Shown here piece by piece: positions 34,788-42,588 of a DNA stretch of 64,000 nucleotides. The notes below the pieces were generated by a model. It was given only the letters and a program-made list of their open reading frames with translations. It did not search any database and was not told where the DNA came from. The translations under genes and the position numbers were made by a program. Source of the DNA: Vulcanisaeta souniana JCM 11219 (GTDB lineage Archaea > Thermoproteota > Thermoprotei > Thermoproteales > Thermocladiaceae); contig NZ_AP026830.1 in assembly GCF_026000775.1 (NCBI RefSeq), positions 372,001 to 436,000 of the forward strand, written 5' to 3'. The stretch's first letter is position 1, and each line of letters starts with the position of its first letter.

Positions 34788-35258
34788 ATGATCGTGGCAC
34801 AGGCTCAACAAACACAGGTTGAGAAGAGCCCGGATGAACAGATTGCAGAGGCCCTCAATGTGCTTGTTCAGAACATTGATGAGGTTAGGGGATTACTTGA
34901 TCAATTAATTGAGCTTAAGCGTAGTGGTGTTATTGATGCATTAATGATGATAGTTAATAGATTTGAGGAGGTTCTGCAGTACCTCTTCCAGGACCCAGCA
35001 GTGCTTAGGTTATTGTCAATACTCATCGATGGTAGTTTACAGGCGATGAATAAACTGGATGCCCAAGATGTAATTAGGCTAAAGGGCTTAGTTCAGGATT
35101 TGGGTGGGTGTTTGGGCAAGAACATTGACATAGCGAATGCAAAGCCCATAGGCTTAATGGGGCTTTGGAGCGCATTAGGTGATAAGGACATCCAGAAGGG
35201 TCTTGGTGTTACAATGGCCATACTGAAGGCATTAGGTAAGTGTTCATCATCAAAGTAA
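34788..35258 (+). CDS. DUF1641 family protein
   Basis: About 156 residues, all helical, with the DUF1641 pattern: LNVLVQNIDEVRGLLDQLIEL, IVNRFEEVLQYLFQDPAVLRLL and KPIGLMGLWSALGDKDIQKGLG. This family often accompanies sulfide:quinone oxidoreductase or formate dehydrogenase genes and is thought to assist them; its biochemistry is unsettled. It begins within a few bases of the SQR stop. GAGGTGATG can act as Shine-Dalgarno for a GTG at 34794, or the ATG at 34788 is used. Confidence 0.82.
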   Translation: MIVAQAQQTQVEKSPDEQIAEALNVLVQNIDEVRGLLDQLIELKRSGVIDALMMIVNRFEEVLQYLFQDPAVLRLLSILIDGSLQAMNKLDAQDVIRLKGLVQDLGGCLGKNIDIANAKPIGLMGLWSALGDKDIQKGLGVTMAILKALGKCSSSK

Positions 35259-35330
35259 GCGGTTGATACCATTAAGAATTAAAATCGGGATAATAATTAT
35301 TACTTGATTCATCAGCTTTAGATTGAAAAA

Positions 35331-35343
35331 GGTTTTTTAAATA
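35331..35343 (+). promoter_or_regulatory. TATA-like box of the first MoaD-like gene
   Basis: GGTTTTTTAAATA is centred about 26 bp before the ATG pair at 35363/35366. Confidence 0.45.
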
Positions 35344-35365
35344 CATGAGTATTCTATGAAGAATG

Positions 35366-35650
35366 ATGAAAATACAAGTCAAATTTTTGACCATATTATA
35401 CGAAAAGACAAAGACCCTAAAGGCGGAAATCGAATTACCAGAGGGATCAACTTTACTTGAACTCATAAAGAAAATAGACAGTAACATATATCAGGGTTTC
35501 TCTAAGCTTATCCTAGACTGCAATAATAAAGTTAGAGAGAAGTTCTTGGTAATGATTAATGGTAGGTCTATTGACTTCCTTGAGGGAATTAACACTAGGT
35601 TACGGGATGGTGATGAGGTAACGTTCCTACCGCATTGTGGCATTGCATAG
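35366..35650 (+). CDS. MoaD/ThiS-like protein lacking C-terminal Gly-Gly
   Basis: 94 residues, beta-grasp: MKIQVKFLTILYEKTKTLK, STLLELIKKIDSN, FLVMINGRSIDFLEGI and RDGDEVTFLP. It ends HCGIA, so the diglycine needed for thiocarboxylation is missing, although a cysteine and single glycine remain. It is a close paralogue of the next gene. It has its own TATA box; the ATG at 35363 is an alternative start. Confidence 0.82.
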   Translation: MKIQVKFLTILYEKTKTLKAEIELPEGSTLLELIKKIDSNIYQGFSKLILDCNNKVREKFLVMINGRSIDFLEGINTRLRDGDEVTFLPHCGIA

Positions 35651-35670
35651 TGAATACTTTTAGGAATTAA

Positions 35671-35680
35671 GTTTTTAAAT
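35671..35680 (+). promoter_or_regulatory. TATA-like box of the second MoaD-like gene
   Basis: GTTTTTAAAT is centred 26 bp before the ATG at 35702, which selects that start over the upstream ATG at 35684 and lines the protein up with its paralogue. Confidence 0.5.
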
Positions 35681-35701
35681 TAAATGATGAAGCCAAGTTT
35701 A

Positions 35702-35986
35702 ATGAAGGTTCAGGTTAAGTTCTTGGCATCTCTTTATGACATAACTAAGGTGCTTAAGACAGAGCTTAATGTACCTGATGGTATAACTGTCAAGGATTTA
35801 ATAGTAATCATTGACAAGTCAGTGAGTCCCAACTTCTCTAAGGTAATACTTGATGATAACAGTAAACTTAAGGATCAGTACGTAATTCTAGTTAATGGTA
35901 GGTCCGTGGACTTCCTAAATGGACTAAGTACTAAATTATCTAATGGTGATGAGGTAGTGTTTCTCCCACCTGCCGGTGGCGGTTGA
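35702..35986 (+). CDS. MoaD/ThiS-like sulfur carrier protein
   Basis: 94 residues, beta-grasp, ending LPPAGGG, the C-terminal Gly-Gly that an E1-like enzyme adenylates and thiocarboxylates for molybdopterin, thiamin or tRNA thiolation. MKVQVKFLASLYDITKVLK and YVILVNGRSVDFLNGL align over the full length with the preceding paralogue. It is the only one of three such proteins in the window with an intact tail. The E1-like partner is not in the window. Confidence 0.87.
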   Translation: MKVQVKFLASLYDITKVLKTELNVPDGITVKDLIVIIDKSVSPNFSKVILDDNSKLKDQYVILVNGRSVDFLNGLSTKLSNGDEVVFLPPAGGG

Positions 35987-36270
35987 GTATTATCACTATC
36001 GCTTAATCCGTCAATTGTGGTCACCGGATACATGTGCCAAGCGAAGCGGAATATGCAATCTCTAAGGACTAGGTGGAGGTTTCAGGCCATTAAGCCTTCA
36101 GAGCCTGTCCGTGCTATGGGAGACATGCTCCAAGCCGTGGACTTAAGTCTATGGTACTAGCAAAGAATAGGAACAGTTTACTATTTAAGAATTTTTTAGT
36201 AAATGTTATTTATTTTTATAAAAATTTGAGATTGAGTTAATATTCAGTGGTTTGAAATAAAATCGTTCAA
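35987..36270. other. Intergenic region, 284 bp
   Basis: The plus frame stays open for about 58 codons after the MoaD stop, ending EPVRAMGDMLQAVDLSLWY and TAG near 36160, without its own start codon. It could be the tail of a lost gene, possibly transposon-derived, but I recognise no family. The rest is AT-rich. Confidence 0.4.
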
Positions 36271-37428
36271 TTATGCATTGCTTTGTTCCTGGTCCTCTTC
36301 ATAGTTCTCCATGAGCCATGATGGTGTTGATAATATGGCCACATAGCCGCCGAAGGTCTGTGTCAGTGTCAGGTTCTCCTCAACTGATTTTGGCATTACG
36401 AATAGTTCGATGTCCTTCCTTCCCCTAAGCATTAATGTTAGGTTCATTATCTCATCCTCGCCAACATCCTCACTAACAACAACAATCTTGGCAATACCTC
36501 TCTTGATCGCGTCCATCACGGGGTCCTTACCGTAGATTAGGTACTCCGGTTTCTTAACAGCTAGGTACATAATTTCCTCCATTAGTTTCTTGGCCTTAAC
36601 GTACTCCGTCTCCTTGAGCTTATCCTCAGCATTCCTAATTGCTTCGAGGACGCCACTAATGTCGGCACAACACGCAGGCACTATTGCGATTACCTTGTCC
36701 CTTATTCTATGATCGAGTTCCCCCTCTTCAAGGAATTCCTCCTTGGTTGGGCCTGGCCCAGCGACAACGATGCCCTTTAGGTTGGGTATTTCGGTTAGTA
36801 TCTTGTTGGTTCTTTCGGCTACCATCTTGTAGAAGGTCTCGGCTAGGTGTTCTGTCTGTCGCTTGTATCTTAGGGCTGATTGACCGCCTGCGGCATGTTT
36901 ATTTGGTACGAAGAACTGAACCTTATCTGCAATCTCCCAGTAATTACCCCTTAGTAGCGCGATCACGGCCTCGCCTCTTTCAATGACTATTATACCATAC
37001 GTATCACTACTCTTCACCATACCCTCCAGGATCTCCGTATGGAATGAGGTATCGCATATGTACTTAAAGGTTGATATGGGCAATGGTGGTATCAGAGCAT
37101 GGAAAACCCACTCATAGTTACCAGGGTTTATCATGTGAAAGCCTCCAAATATCGCAAGCCCATTCTCAGGCGCCTTAGATATACCTTTTATCGAGTTTAT
37201 TATCCTCTCAAGTGCATCCTGAACATGAGTCCTAGTGGTTTTATCCTTGATGTTACTTGCCAAAGCCCACTCCTGCCTAAGCATTGATACGACATCGGGA
37301 ATCGGCCTATTACTATTGATGTAGAGACTAATGAGCGTAGTTGCATATCCCCTGTATCTCTTCAGCAAATTTATTATGACCTTAAGCTCTCCGAAATCCT
37401 TTATTCCAGGACGTCCACGAAGAACCAA
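36271..37428 (-). CDS. prf1: Archaeal peptide chain release factor 1 (aRF1)
   Basis: Class I release factor of the aRF1/eRF1 family, about 385 residues from the start chosen here. The peptidyl-hydrolysis motif is HAAGGQSALRY (GGQ), and the stop-codon pocket motif YICDTSF fits YxCxxxF. The other recognition motif, normally NIKS, reads ASNIKDKTTR here (NIKD). The first in-frame ATG (37539) lies inside the upstream thiolase gene. A TATA-like GCTTTTAAAT at 37441-37450 and the usual N-terminal helix (FGELKVIINLLKRYRG) suggest a later start; the TTG at 37428 is the best candidate but remains uncertain. Confidence 0.92.
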   Translation of the reverse strand: MVLRGRPGIKDFGELKVIINLLKRYRGYATTLISLYINSNRPIPDVVSMLRQEWALASNIKDKTTRTHVQDALERIINSIKGISKAPENGLAIFGGFHMINPGNYEWVFHALIPPLPISTFKYICDTSFHTEILEGMVKSSDTYGIIVIERGEAVIALLRGNYWEIADKVQFFVPNKHAAGGQSALRYKRQTEHLAETFYKMVAERTNKILTEIPNLKGIVVAGPGPTKEEFLEEGELDHRIRDKVIAIVPACCADISGVLEAIRNAEDKLKETEYVKAKKLMEEIMYLAVKKPEYLIYGKDPVMDAIKRGIAKIVVVSEDVGEDEIMNLTLMLRGRKDIELFVMPKSVEENLTLTQTFGGYVAILSTPSWLMENYEEDQEQSNA

Positions 37429-37462
37429 AGGACCTACTTCATTTAAAAGCCTTTTGCTATAC

Positions 37463-38653
37463 TTAAAGCATCTCAACAGCCACTGCGGTTGCGCCACCCG
37501 TGCCATGACACAGCGCAGCCACGCCTCTCCTGCCACCAACGTGTATTAATGCCGACATTAATGTCGTAACTATTCTGGCACCACTTGCACCAAGTGGATG
37601 GCCCAGTGCTATTGCGCCACCGAATATATTCATCTTCTCGTACGGTATACCCAATTCCTTATTTACCAGGACATTAACAACGGCGAAGGCCTCATTAACC
37701 TCGAAAACATCAACATCACCCACGTCCCAACCAACCTTGCTCAGTAATTTCCTAATCGCATGAATCGGTGCCTCTGGGAATCTCCAGGGCTCGAGCATGT
37801 GCCATGTGTAACCAATAATCCTAGCCATAGGCCTCAATCCCAGTTCCTTTGCCTTGTCTATGGTGGTTAATAGCAGTGCGGCAGCTCCATCAGATAGTTG
37901 AGAGGAATTACCAGCGGTGTGTAGTCCGCTCGAACCAAAGGCAGGTTTTAGCCTTGCTAATTTCTCAAGGCTTGTGTCTGGTCTGATCCCTTCGTCCTTA
38001 TCTAAGTAAACCCTTTCACCGTTTATTGCAGTATCCACAGGCTCCAGTTCAAGGTAATACTTATTCTCGGTGGCCCTTAGGGCTCTCATGTGGCTCTCAT
38101 AGGCAACCTTATCAAGTTCCTCCCTGGTTATTTCGTGTTCTACAGCCACCTTATCGGCCTCCTGTCCCATAAGCATCATGTTTGTGGGGTCTATTAACCC
38201 ATCATGGATCATCAAGTCCATAAACCTTAAATCTCTGCCAATTAAGTGCTTAATTCCCCACCTTGCATCATGCGGTAGCGCAAGTGGTTGCGTACTCATG
38301 GATTCAGCACCACCAGCGATCACTACATTGACGTCGCCGACCTTAAGGGCCCTGACCGCTTCGATAATTGCCTGCATTCCTGATGAGCAAACCCTATTAA
38401 CGGTAAATGCACTGACGCTATTCGGCAACCCAGCCAGTAGCGCTGCGAATCTGCTTAGGTTCTGCCCCATGCCTCCCTGGAGTGTTGAGCCGAAAACAAC
38501 CTCATCAATTAACTTTCCATCAATACCAACTCTATTGATTAAGGATTTTATTGTCTCAGCGGCTAAATACGGGGTCTTCATGTTTCTAAATGCACCACCA
38601 AATTTACCAATGGGGGTCCTTACGAAACCCGTGATAACAACCTCCTGGCTCAT
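37463..38653 (-). CDS. Acetyl-CoA C-acetyltransferase (thiolase)
   Basis: About 396 residues with the thiolase catalytic set: nucleophilic cysteine in NRVCSSGMQAI near residue 90, histidine in ALGHPLGASGARI and the second cysteine in ALCHGTGGATA at the C terminus. It condenses two acetyl-CoA or cleaves 3-ketoacyl-CoA; with lipid genes next door it may feed the mevalonate pathway. The ATG at 38653 is placed by a TATA-like element near 38684 and begins the usual first strand (SQEVVITGFVRTPIG). The same-strand aRF1 gene begins just past its stop. Confidence 0.92.
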   Translation of the reverse strand: MSQEVVITGFVRTPIGKFGGAFRNMKTPYLAAETIKSLINRVGIDGKLIDEVVFGSTLQGGMGQNLSRFAALLAGLPNSVSAFTVNRVCSSGMQAIIEAVRALKVGDVNVVIAGGAESMSTQPLALPHDARWGIKHLIGRDLRFMDLMIHDGLIDPTNMMLMGQEADKVAVEHEITREELDKVAYESHMRALRATENKYYLELEPVDTAINGERVYLDKDEGIRPDTSLEKLARLKPAFGSSGLHTAGNSSQLSDGAAALLLTTIDKAKELGLRPMARIIGYTWHMLEPWRFPEAPIHAIRKLLSKVGWDVGDVDVFEVNEAFAVVNVLVNKELGIPYEKMNIFGGAIALGHPLGASGARIVTTLMSALIHVGGRRGVAALCHGTGGATAVAVEML

Positions 38654-38798
38654 ACGTGCTAATGATGATCTAAACAATATTAAACTTTGTCCCTAGTTTA
38701 TAAGCAATAATGGGAATAAGCCATAGTCGAATTATTATTCAACAGTTAAATATCGTTGAGGATATAACTTAATTACCTAGGTGTTAACCGAAGGATCA

Positions 38799-39830
38799 AT
38801 GGACATATTGGATAAGCTTCACGGCCTCTATGGGCGCGAGATTGATGAGCAATTAATCAAGTACCTAGGTAAGGATGTTAATGAGGAATTCAGGGAGGCT
38901 GTGATTTACCAAGTATCCACTGGCGGTAAGAGATTGAGACCGTTAATAACATTAACAACCGCAGGGGCCTGCGGTAGTGATTACAGGATTGCGCTACCGG
39001 CTGCGGCTATTGTGGAACTCATACACAACTACTCCCTGATATATGACGACATAATTGATGAGGCGTTACTAAGGAGGAATAAGCCAACAGTTAGGGCTAA
39101 GTATGGCGATAATGCGGCCATACTAATCGGTATATGGTATAGGGAGGCGATCGAGGAGGCAATACTCGATACCAGGGATCCGGTATCCTTTGCTAAGGAG
39201 ACCGCAAACACAATACGCGCAATAGACGAGGGGGAACGCCTTGATATACTCCTGGAGTACTCGGGGCGCAAGGATCCGTACTTCACCGAGAACAGGCTTG
39301 GCCCTAGGCTATTGGGTAATTGGGGGGCTCTCTACGATACGTACATAAGGATGATTGGCCTGAAGACCGCGGCCCTAATAAGGGCAGCATCAGTCTTTGG
39401 CGCCATGTCGGTTGGCGCCAATCACTGCATAAGGGCTCTCTCTGACTATGGCACATACTTGGGGCTTGCATTCCAAGTGCTCGACGATGTACTGGATGTA
39501 TTTGGTGATGTTAGGAAGTTCGGAAAGGAAATTGGGAAGGACATTAAGGAGCATAAGTTGGGTAATGCAGTTGTTATCATGGCATTGAGGGAATTAAATG
39601 ATAAAGATAAGGAGGAACTACTGAGTATACTTAGTAGTGGTGTTATTACGGACATTGACATCAAGAGAGCCGTGGAGTTAATTTCCAAAACAAATGCTAG
39701 AGAAAACGCGCTGAGACTAGCGAGGGATTTCGCTGAGAGGTCCGAGAAGGCACTTGGCGAACTAGGTAGTAATGAGTACGTGGAGGATCTTAGGGAGATC
39801 TTAAGATTCACAGTAACCAGGGAATTCTAA
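38799..39830 (+). CDS. Geranylgeranyl diphosphate synthase-like polyprenyl synthetase
   Basis: 343 residues. The first aspartate-rich motif YDDIIDEALLRRNKPT is near residue 83 and the second, FQVLDDVLDVFGD, near 228; the substrate motif GGKRLRP is near 45. Such enzymes add isopentenyl units to allylic diphosphates; in archaea the C20 product starts membrane ether lipids. Chain length cannot be read with certainty. The stop overlaps the start of the isopentenyl phosphate kinase gene by one base (TAATG). The in-frame GTG at 38781 is less likely by TATA spacing. Confidence 0.92.
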   Translation: MDILDKLHGLYGREIDEQLIKYLGKDVNEEFREAVIYQVSTGGKRLRPLITLTTAGACGSDYRIALPAAAIVELIHNYSLIYDDIIDEALLRRNKPTVRAKYGDNAAILIGIWYREAIEEAILDTRDPVSFAKETANTIRAIDEGERLDILLEYSGRKDPYFTENRLGPRLLGNWGALYDTYIRMIGLKTAALIRAASVFGAMSVGANHCIRALSDYGTYLGLAFQVLDDVLDVFGDVRKFGKEIGKDIKEHKLGNAVVIMALRELNDKDKEELLSILSSGVITDIDIKRAVELISKTNARENALRLARDFAERSEKALGELGSNEYVEDLREILRFTVTREF

Positions 39831-40603
39831 TGGGATTATTCATAGTGAAGCTTGGGGGCAGTGCAATAAGTGATAAAACGAAACCGCTGAGTTACAGGGA
39901 GGATTGGGTTCGAGACCTAGGTAAACTTCTCCTTACGGGTGTGAGGGCTGGTAATAGGTTTGTATTGGTTCACGGAGGCGGTAGCTTTGCGCATCCACTG
40001 GCATTAGCCTACGGATTAAGTAGGTATAGGGATAACGGGCAATTAACGGGAGTGTCTCTAACATCAGCAATACTTCATTACCTAAGCATGAAAATAACAA
40101 TGACGCTAGCAACGGTTGGGCTACCAATATACCCATTAAGAACGGGCTCTATATATGTAATTAGTAATGGAAAACCACAGTTATTAATAAGCCCCATCCA
40201 CATCCTGGAATTACTTAAGAGGGGTGTCGTGCCGATGATGTATGGCGACGTTGTGCCAAGCGATGAGGGCTTTTCGATAATAAGTGGCGACGATATAATG
40301 CTCGACCTAAGCTCGAAGCTAAGACCGTCAGCCGCAGTATTCTTAACCGATGTACCTGGTATTCTAGATAGTAACGGCAACTTAATTAGGGAATTATCGA
40401 GTTCATCAATAATCAATGAGAGGAATACGCGGGGCATTGACGTGACAGGAGGCCTCATGAAAAAAGTTCAATCAGCAATAGAACTATCCAATTACGCAAG
40501 AACCTACCTATGTGCCATTTGGGATCTAAAATCAATAACCAGTATTATTAATAATGAAGAACCCAGTAATTGCACGAGGTTTTTACCTCGTACTAAAGAT
40601 TAA
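39830..40603 (+). CDS. ipk: Isopentenyl phosphate kinase
   Basis: 257 residues of the amino acid kinase fold: FIVKLGGSAISDK at the N terminus, VHGGGSFAHPLALAYGL with the histidine (near residue 58) characteristic of isopentenyl phosphate kinase, PMMYGDVVPSDEGFSIISGDD, and VFLTDVPGI with the VTGGLMKK substrate loop. It phosphorylates isopentenyl phosphate to the diphosphate, the last step of the modified archaeal mevalonate route, and its product feeds the GGPP synthase encoded directly upstream. Confidence 0.92.
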   Translation: MGLFIVKLGGSAISDKTKPLSYREDWVRDLGKLLLTGVRAGNRFVLVHGGGSFAHPLALAYGLSRYRDNGQLTGVSLTSAILHYLSMKITMTLATVGLPIYPLRTGSIYVISNGKPQLLISPIHILELLKRGVVPMMYGDVVPSDEGFSIISGDDIMLDLSSKLRPSAAVFLTDVPGILDSNGNLIRELSSSSIINERNTRGIDVTGGLMKKVQSAIELSNYARTYLCAIWDLKSITSIINNEEPSNCTRFLPRTKD

Positions 40604-40639
40604 CTACTTAGTTATTTCCAAGTGTAGATTATTATCCAG

Positions 40640-41368
40640 CTAGTTACTGTTTGATGGGAACAGCGCCTCGTTCAAGTATGTAGCATTTGCAAGTTGCTGC
40701 CCATATATAATCCCCGTCGCGTTTACGGCATTATGCGGACCGATTAATATTAGTATTGGTAGGTATACGTTACTTACGTTCATGCCCAGTTTAGTGAGTA
40801 ATTGCGTTAATAGGGTTTGGTAACCTGGTATTACGTAAGTACCCTCAGTAATATTATCCCAGAACGTAGTTACTATCATGAAGTTTGTGGAACTCGGACT
40901 AAAACCACAGAGTTGGGAAACATAACTATTGAATAACTGAATTGAACCGGTGGATGCAGGTGCTTGTGATGGTGGGTTGGGAAGCACAACCACGATTACG
41001 GTATACCCATGGTACGCACTGGCATTATAAAGCACGGGCCAAACGCTGCATGTTGTTTCAATTACGCTTATATCGTTAACGGTTAAGAACATGACCATGG
41101 GTTTTTCATTATTTATGAACCCCATCGCGCTGGCATTGATGAGTGAGTTAGTCGATGGGTTGTATAGCAATGAAAGCATTCCCTGGGTTATATTAGCCGT
41201 ACTAATCCCTTGACTTGCCACTGTCGGTGTTGTTATCCTGGATAGTACACCTGGCAGGAACATCATGGCTACGAAAGCAGCCTCGCCAAATATCACCAAC
41301 GCCAGCGCAAGGTAAAAGAACTTCCCCCTGCGTTTCTGGGTCTTCCTTGCCTTTTTGGGTTTAGACAT
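40640..41368 (-). CDS. Membrane-anchored extracytoplasmic protein, unknown function
   Basis: About 242 residues: a basic N terminus (MSKPKKARKTQKRRGK), one membrane helix (FFYLALALVIFGEAAFVAMMF), then an external domain with alternating strands and helices (KPMVMFLTVNDISVIETTCSVW, YTVIVVVLPNPP, NFMIVTTFWDN) that hints at a thioredoxin-like fold but lacks a CxxC motif. The ATG at 41368 is placed by a TATA-like element near 41397; the upstream frame offers only TTG. It is convergent with isopentenyl phosphate kinase. Confidence 0.65.
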   Translation of the reverse strand: MSKPKKARKTQKRRGKFFYLALALVIFGEAAFVAMMFLPGVLSRITTPTVASQGISTANITQGMLSLLYNPSTNSLINASAMGFINNEKPMVMFLTVNDISVIETTCSVWPVLYNASAYHGYTVIVVVLPNPPSQAPASTGSIQLFNSYVSQLCGFSPSSTNFMIVTTFWDNITEGTYVIPGYQTLLTQLLTKLGMNVSNVYLPILILIGPHNAVNATGIIYGQQLANATYLNEALFPSNSN

Positions 41369-41465
41369 GACTAAGGTCAAGACCCTTGATTGTTTATTAA
41401 GGTTAACTCTCCTTCGCCTTTGCTCATGATAAACTTTAATTAATGCGGTAATACGTAATTTAATA

Positions 41466-42098
41466 ATGAAAGCCCTGGTACTTCATGGCCTGGGATCAAG
41501 TCCTGAAAAGATAAATTGGCTGATTGGCCCGCTGATAGCACTGAGTTTAGAGGTGGCGTCACCTACTTATAGGGACTTTGAGGATGGATTGAACAAGGTC
41601 AATGAGATCCTAGGGAACATTAATGAGGATTTCATTATTGCGGGTCATTCCATGGGTGGTACAATCGCTCTACTTACTGCCTCAACAGCAAGAAAGATCG
41701 CATGCGCAATCTCCGTATCTGGACCTACCGATAGGCTAGCCCAGATTAGGTGGTTACTTGCTGGTGAGCCTGGTAGTATTAGGCGGAGGACGTATGAGGA
41801 GTTGGCTAGGATTGATAGTAGGCAAGTCACAGAGGAGTTCCTAATAAAGACCTCGCCAATTAATTACCTAAAGCCTAACCTGCCGCCGATGCTCCTTATA
41901 CACGGTACTAATGACGAGTTAGTGAATATTCAGCAGGTTGAGAATTATTACGAGAAGGCCAAGGCTCTTGGTAATATTGTGGAACTCATAAGGGTTGAGG
42001 GGATGCCGCATACACCAAGGGGTAAGGACATTAGGGTTATTGCCAGAGCCATTGAGGATTTTGTACGTAAGCGTTGCCTATCTAACTCAAGTAAGTAA
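41466..42098 (+). CDS. Alpha/beta hydrolase
   Basis: 210 residues with a short alpha/beta-hydrolase core: strand MKALVLHGLGSSPEK, nucleophile elbow IAGHSMGGTIAL (Ser near residue 62), acid in LLIHGTNDELVN and a histidine in EGMPHTPRG near the C terminus. A small esterase, lipase or peptidase in the cytoplasm is expected; the substrate is unknown. Confidence 0.85.
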   Translation: MKALVLHGLGSSPEKINWLIGPLIALSLEVASPTYRDFEDGLNKVNEILGNINEDFIIAGHSMGGTIALLTASTARKIACAISVSGPTDRLAQIRWLLAGEPGSIRRRTYEELARIDSRQVTEEFLIKTSPINYLKPNLPPMLLIHGTNDELVNIQQVENYYEKAKALGNIVELIRVEGMPHTPRGKDIRVIARAIEDFVRKRCLSNSSK

Positions 42099-42168
42099 TG
42101 GCAATTAAGTAATGAGTAATAAGGTAAATTAAATTTTTAAGAAGAGGTCATTGCTGTGCGTTGGTCTG

Positions 42169-42462
42169 TTAGTCTGCGACATACGTCTCTTGATGTGATT
42201 CCTCATCAATATATGGTACTTTAACCAGTTTATGGCCCTTATGAAGTGGCAGCAAGGATTTATGGATCATGGTCCTACAATCTGAGCACCAATAAAATTC
42301 ATCCTCGTCGGTCTCCTCGTTTAACTCCATGAAGAATGGGCATTGCCACTCAGTCATCACCATCTTCATATAGTAGGGGCTATCCTTATTTGTGCAAATA
42401 CCTATATCGTCATGTAGCTCATGAAGCCTGAAGTATTTGCAATTTATACACTTAATTTCCAT
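42169..42462 (-). CDS. Small Cys/His-rich probable zinc-binding protein
   Basis: About 97 residues. Two metal-binding halves: CINCKYFRLHELHDDIGICTN...WQCPFF and WCSDCRTMIHKSLLPLHKGHKL; the second resembles a B-box-like Cys/His cluster. The start at the ATG 42462 follows a GGTGAG Shine-Dalgarno sequence; the frame is open further upstream but that part does not look coding. A protein- or nucleic-acid-binding role is a guess. Confidence 0.65.
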   Translation of the reverse strand: MEIKCINCKYFRLHELHDDIGICTNKDSPYYMKMVMTEWQCPFFMELNEETDEDEFYWCSDCRTMIHKSLLPLHKGHKLVKVPYIDEESHQETYVAD

Positions 42463-42588
42463 AAACTCACCCACTATTTTACTTACAAATAGAGTTAATA
42501 AATCTGTCGCAAAATGTACTAGTGATATACATCCATACACATCTATAGATAATAATGCTTAAAATTACTAACATAGTACAAATGCCAT

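Noticed and set aside
36684-36986. 100-residue plus-strand ORF inside aRF1
   Set aside because: Antisense shadow of the conserved GGQ region of aRF1.
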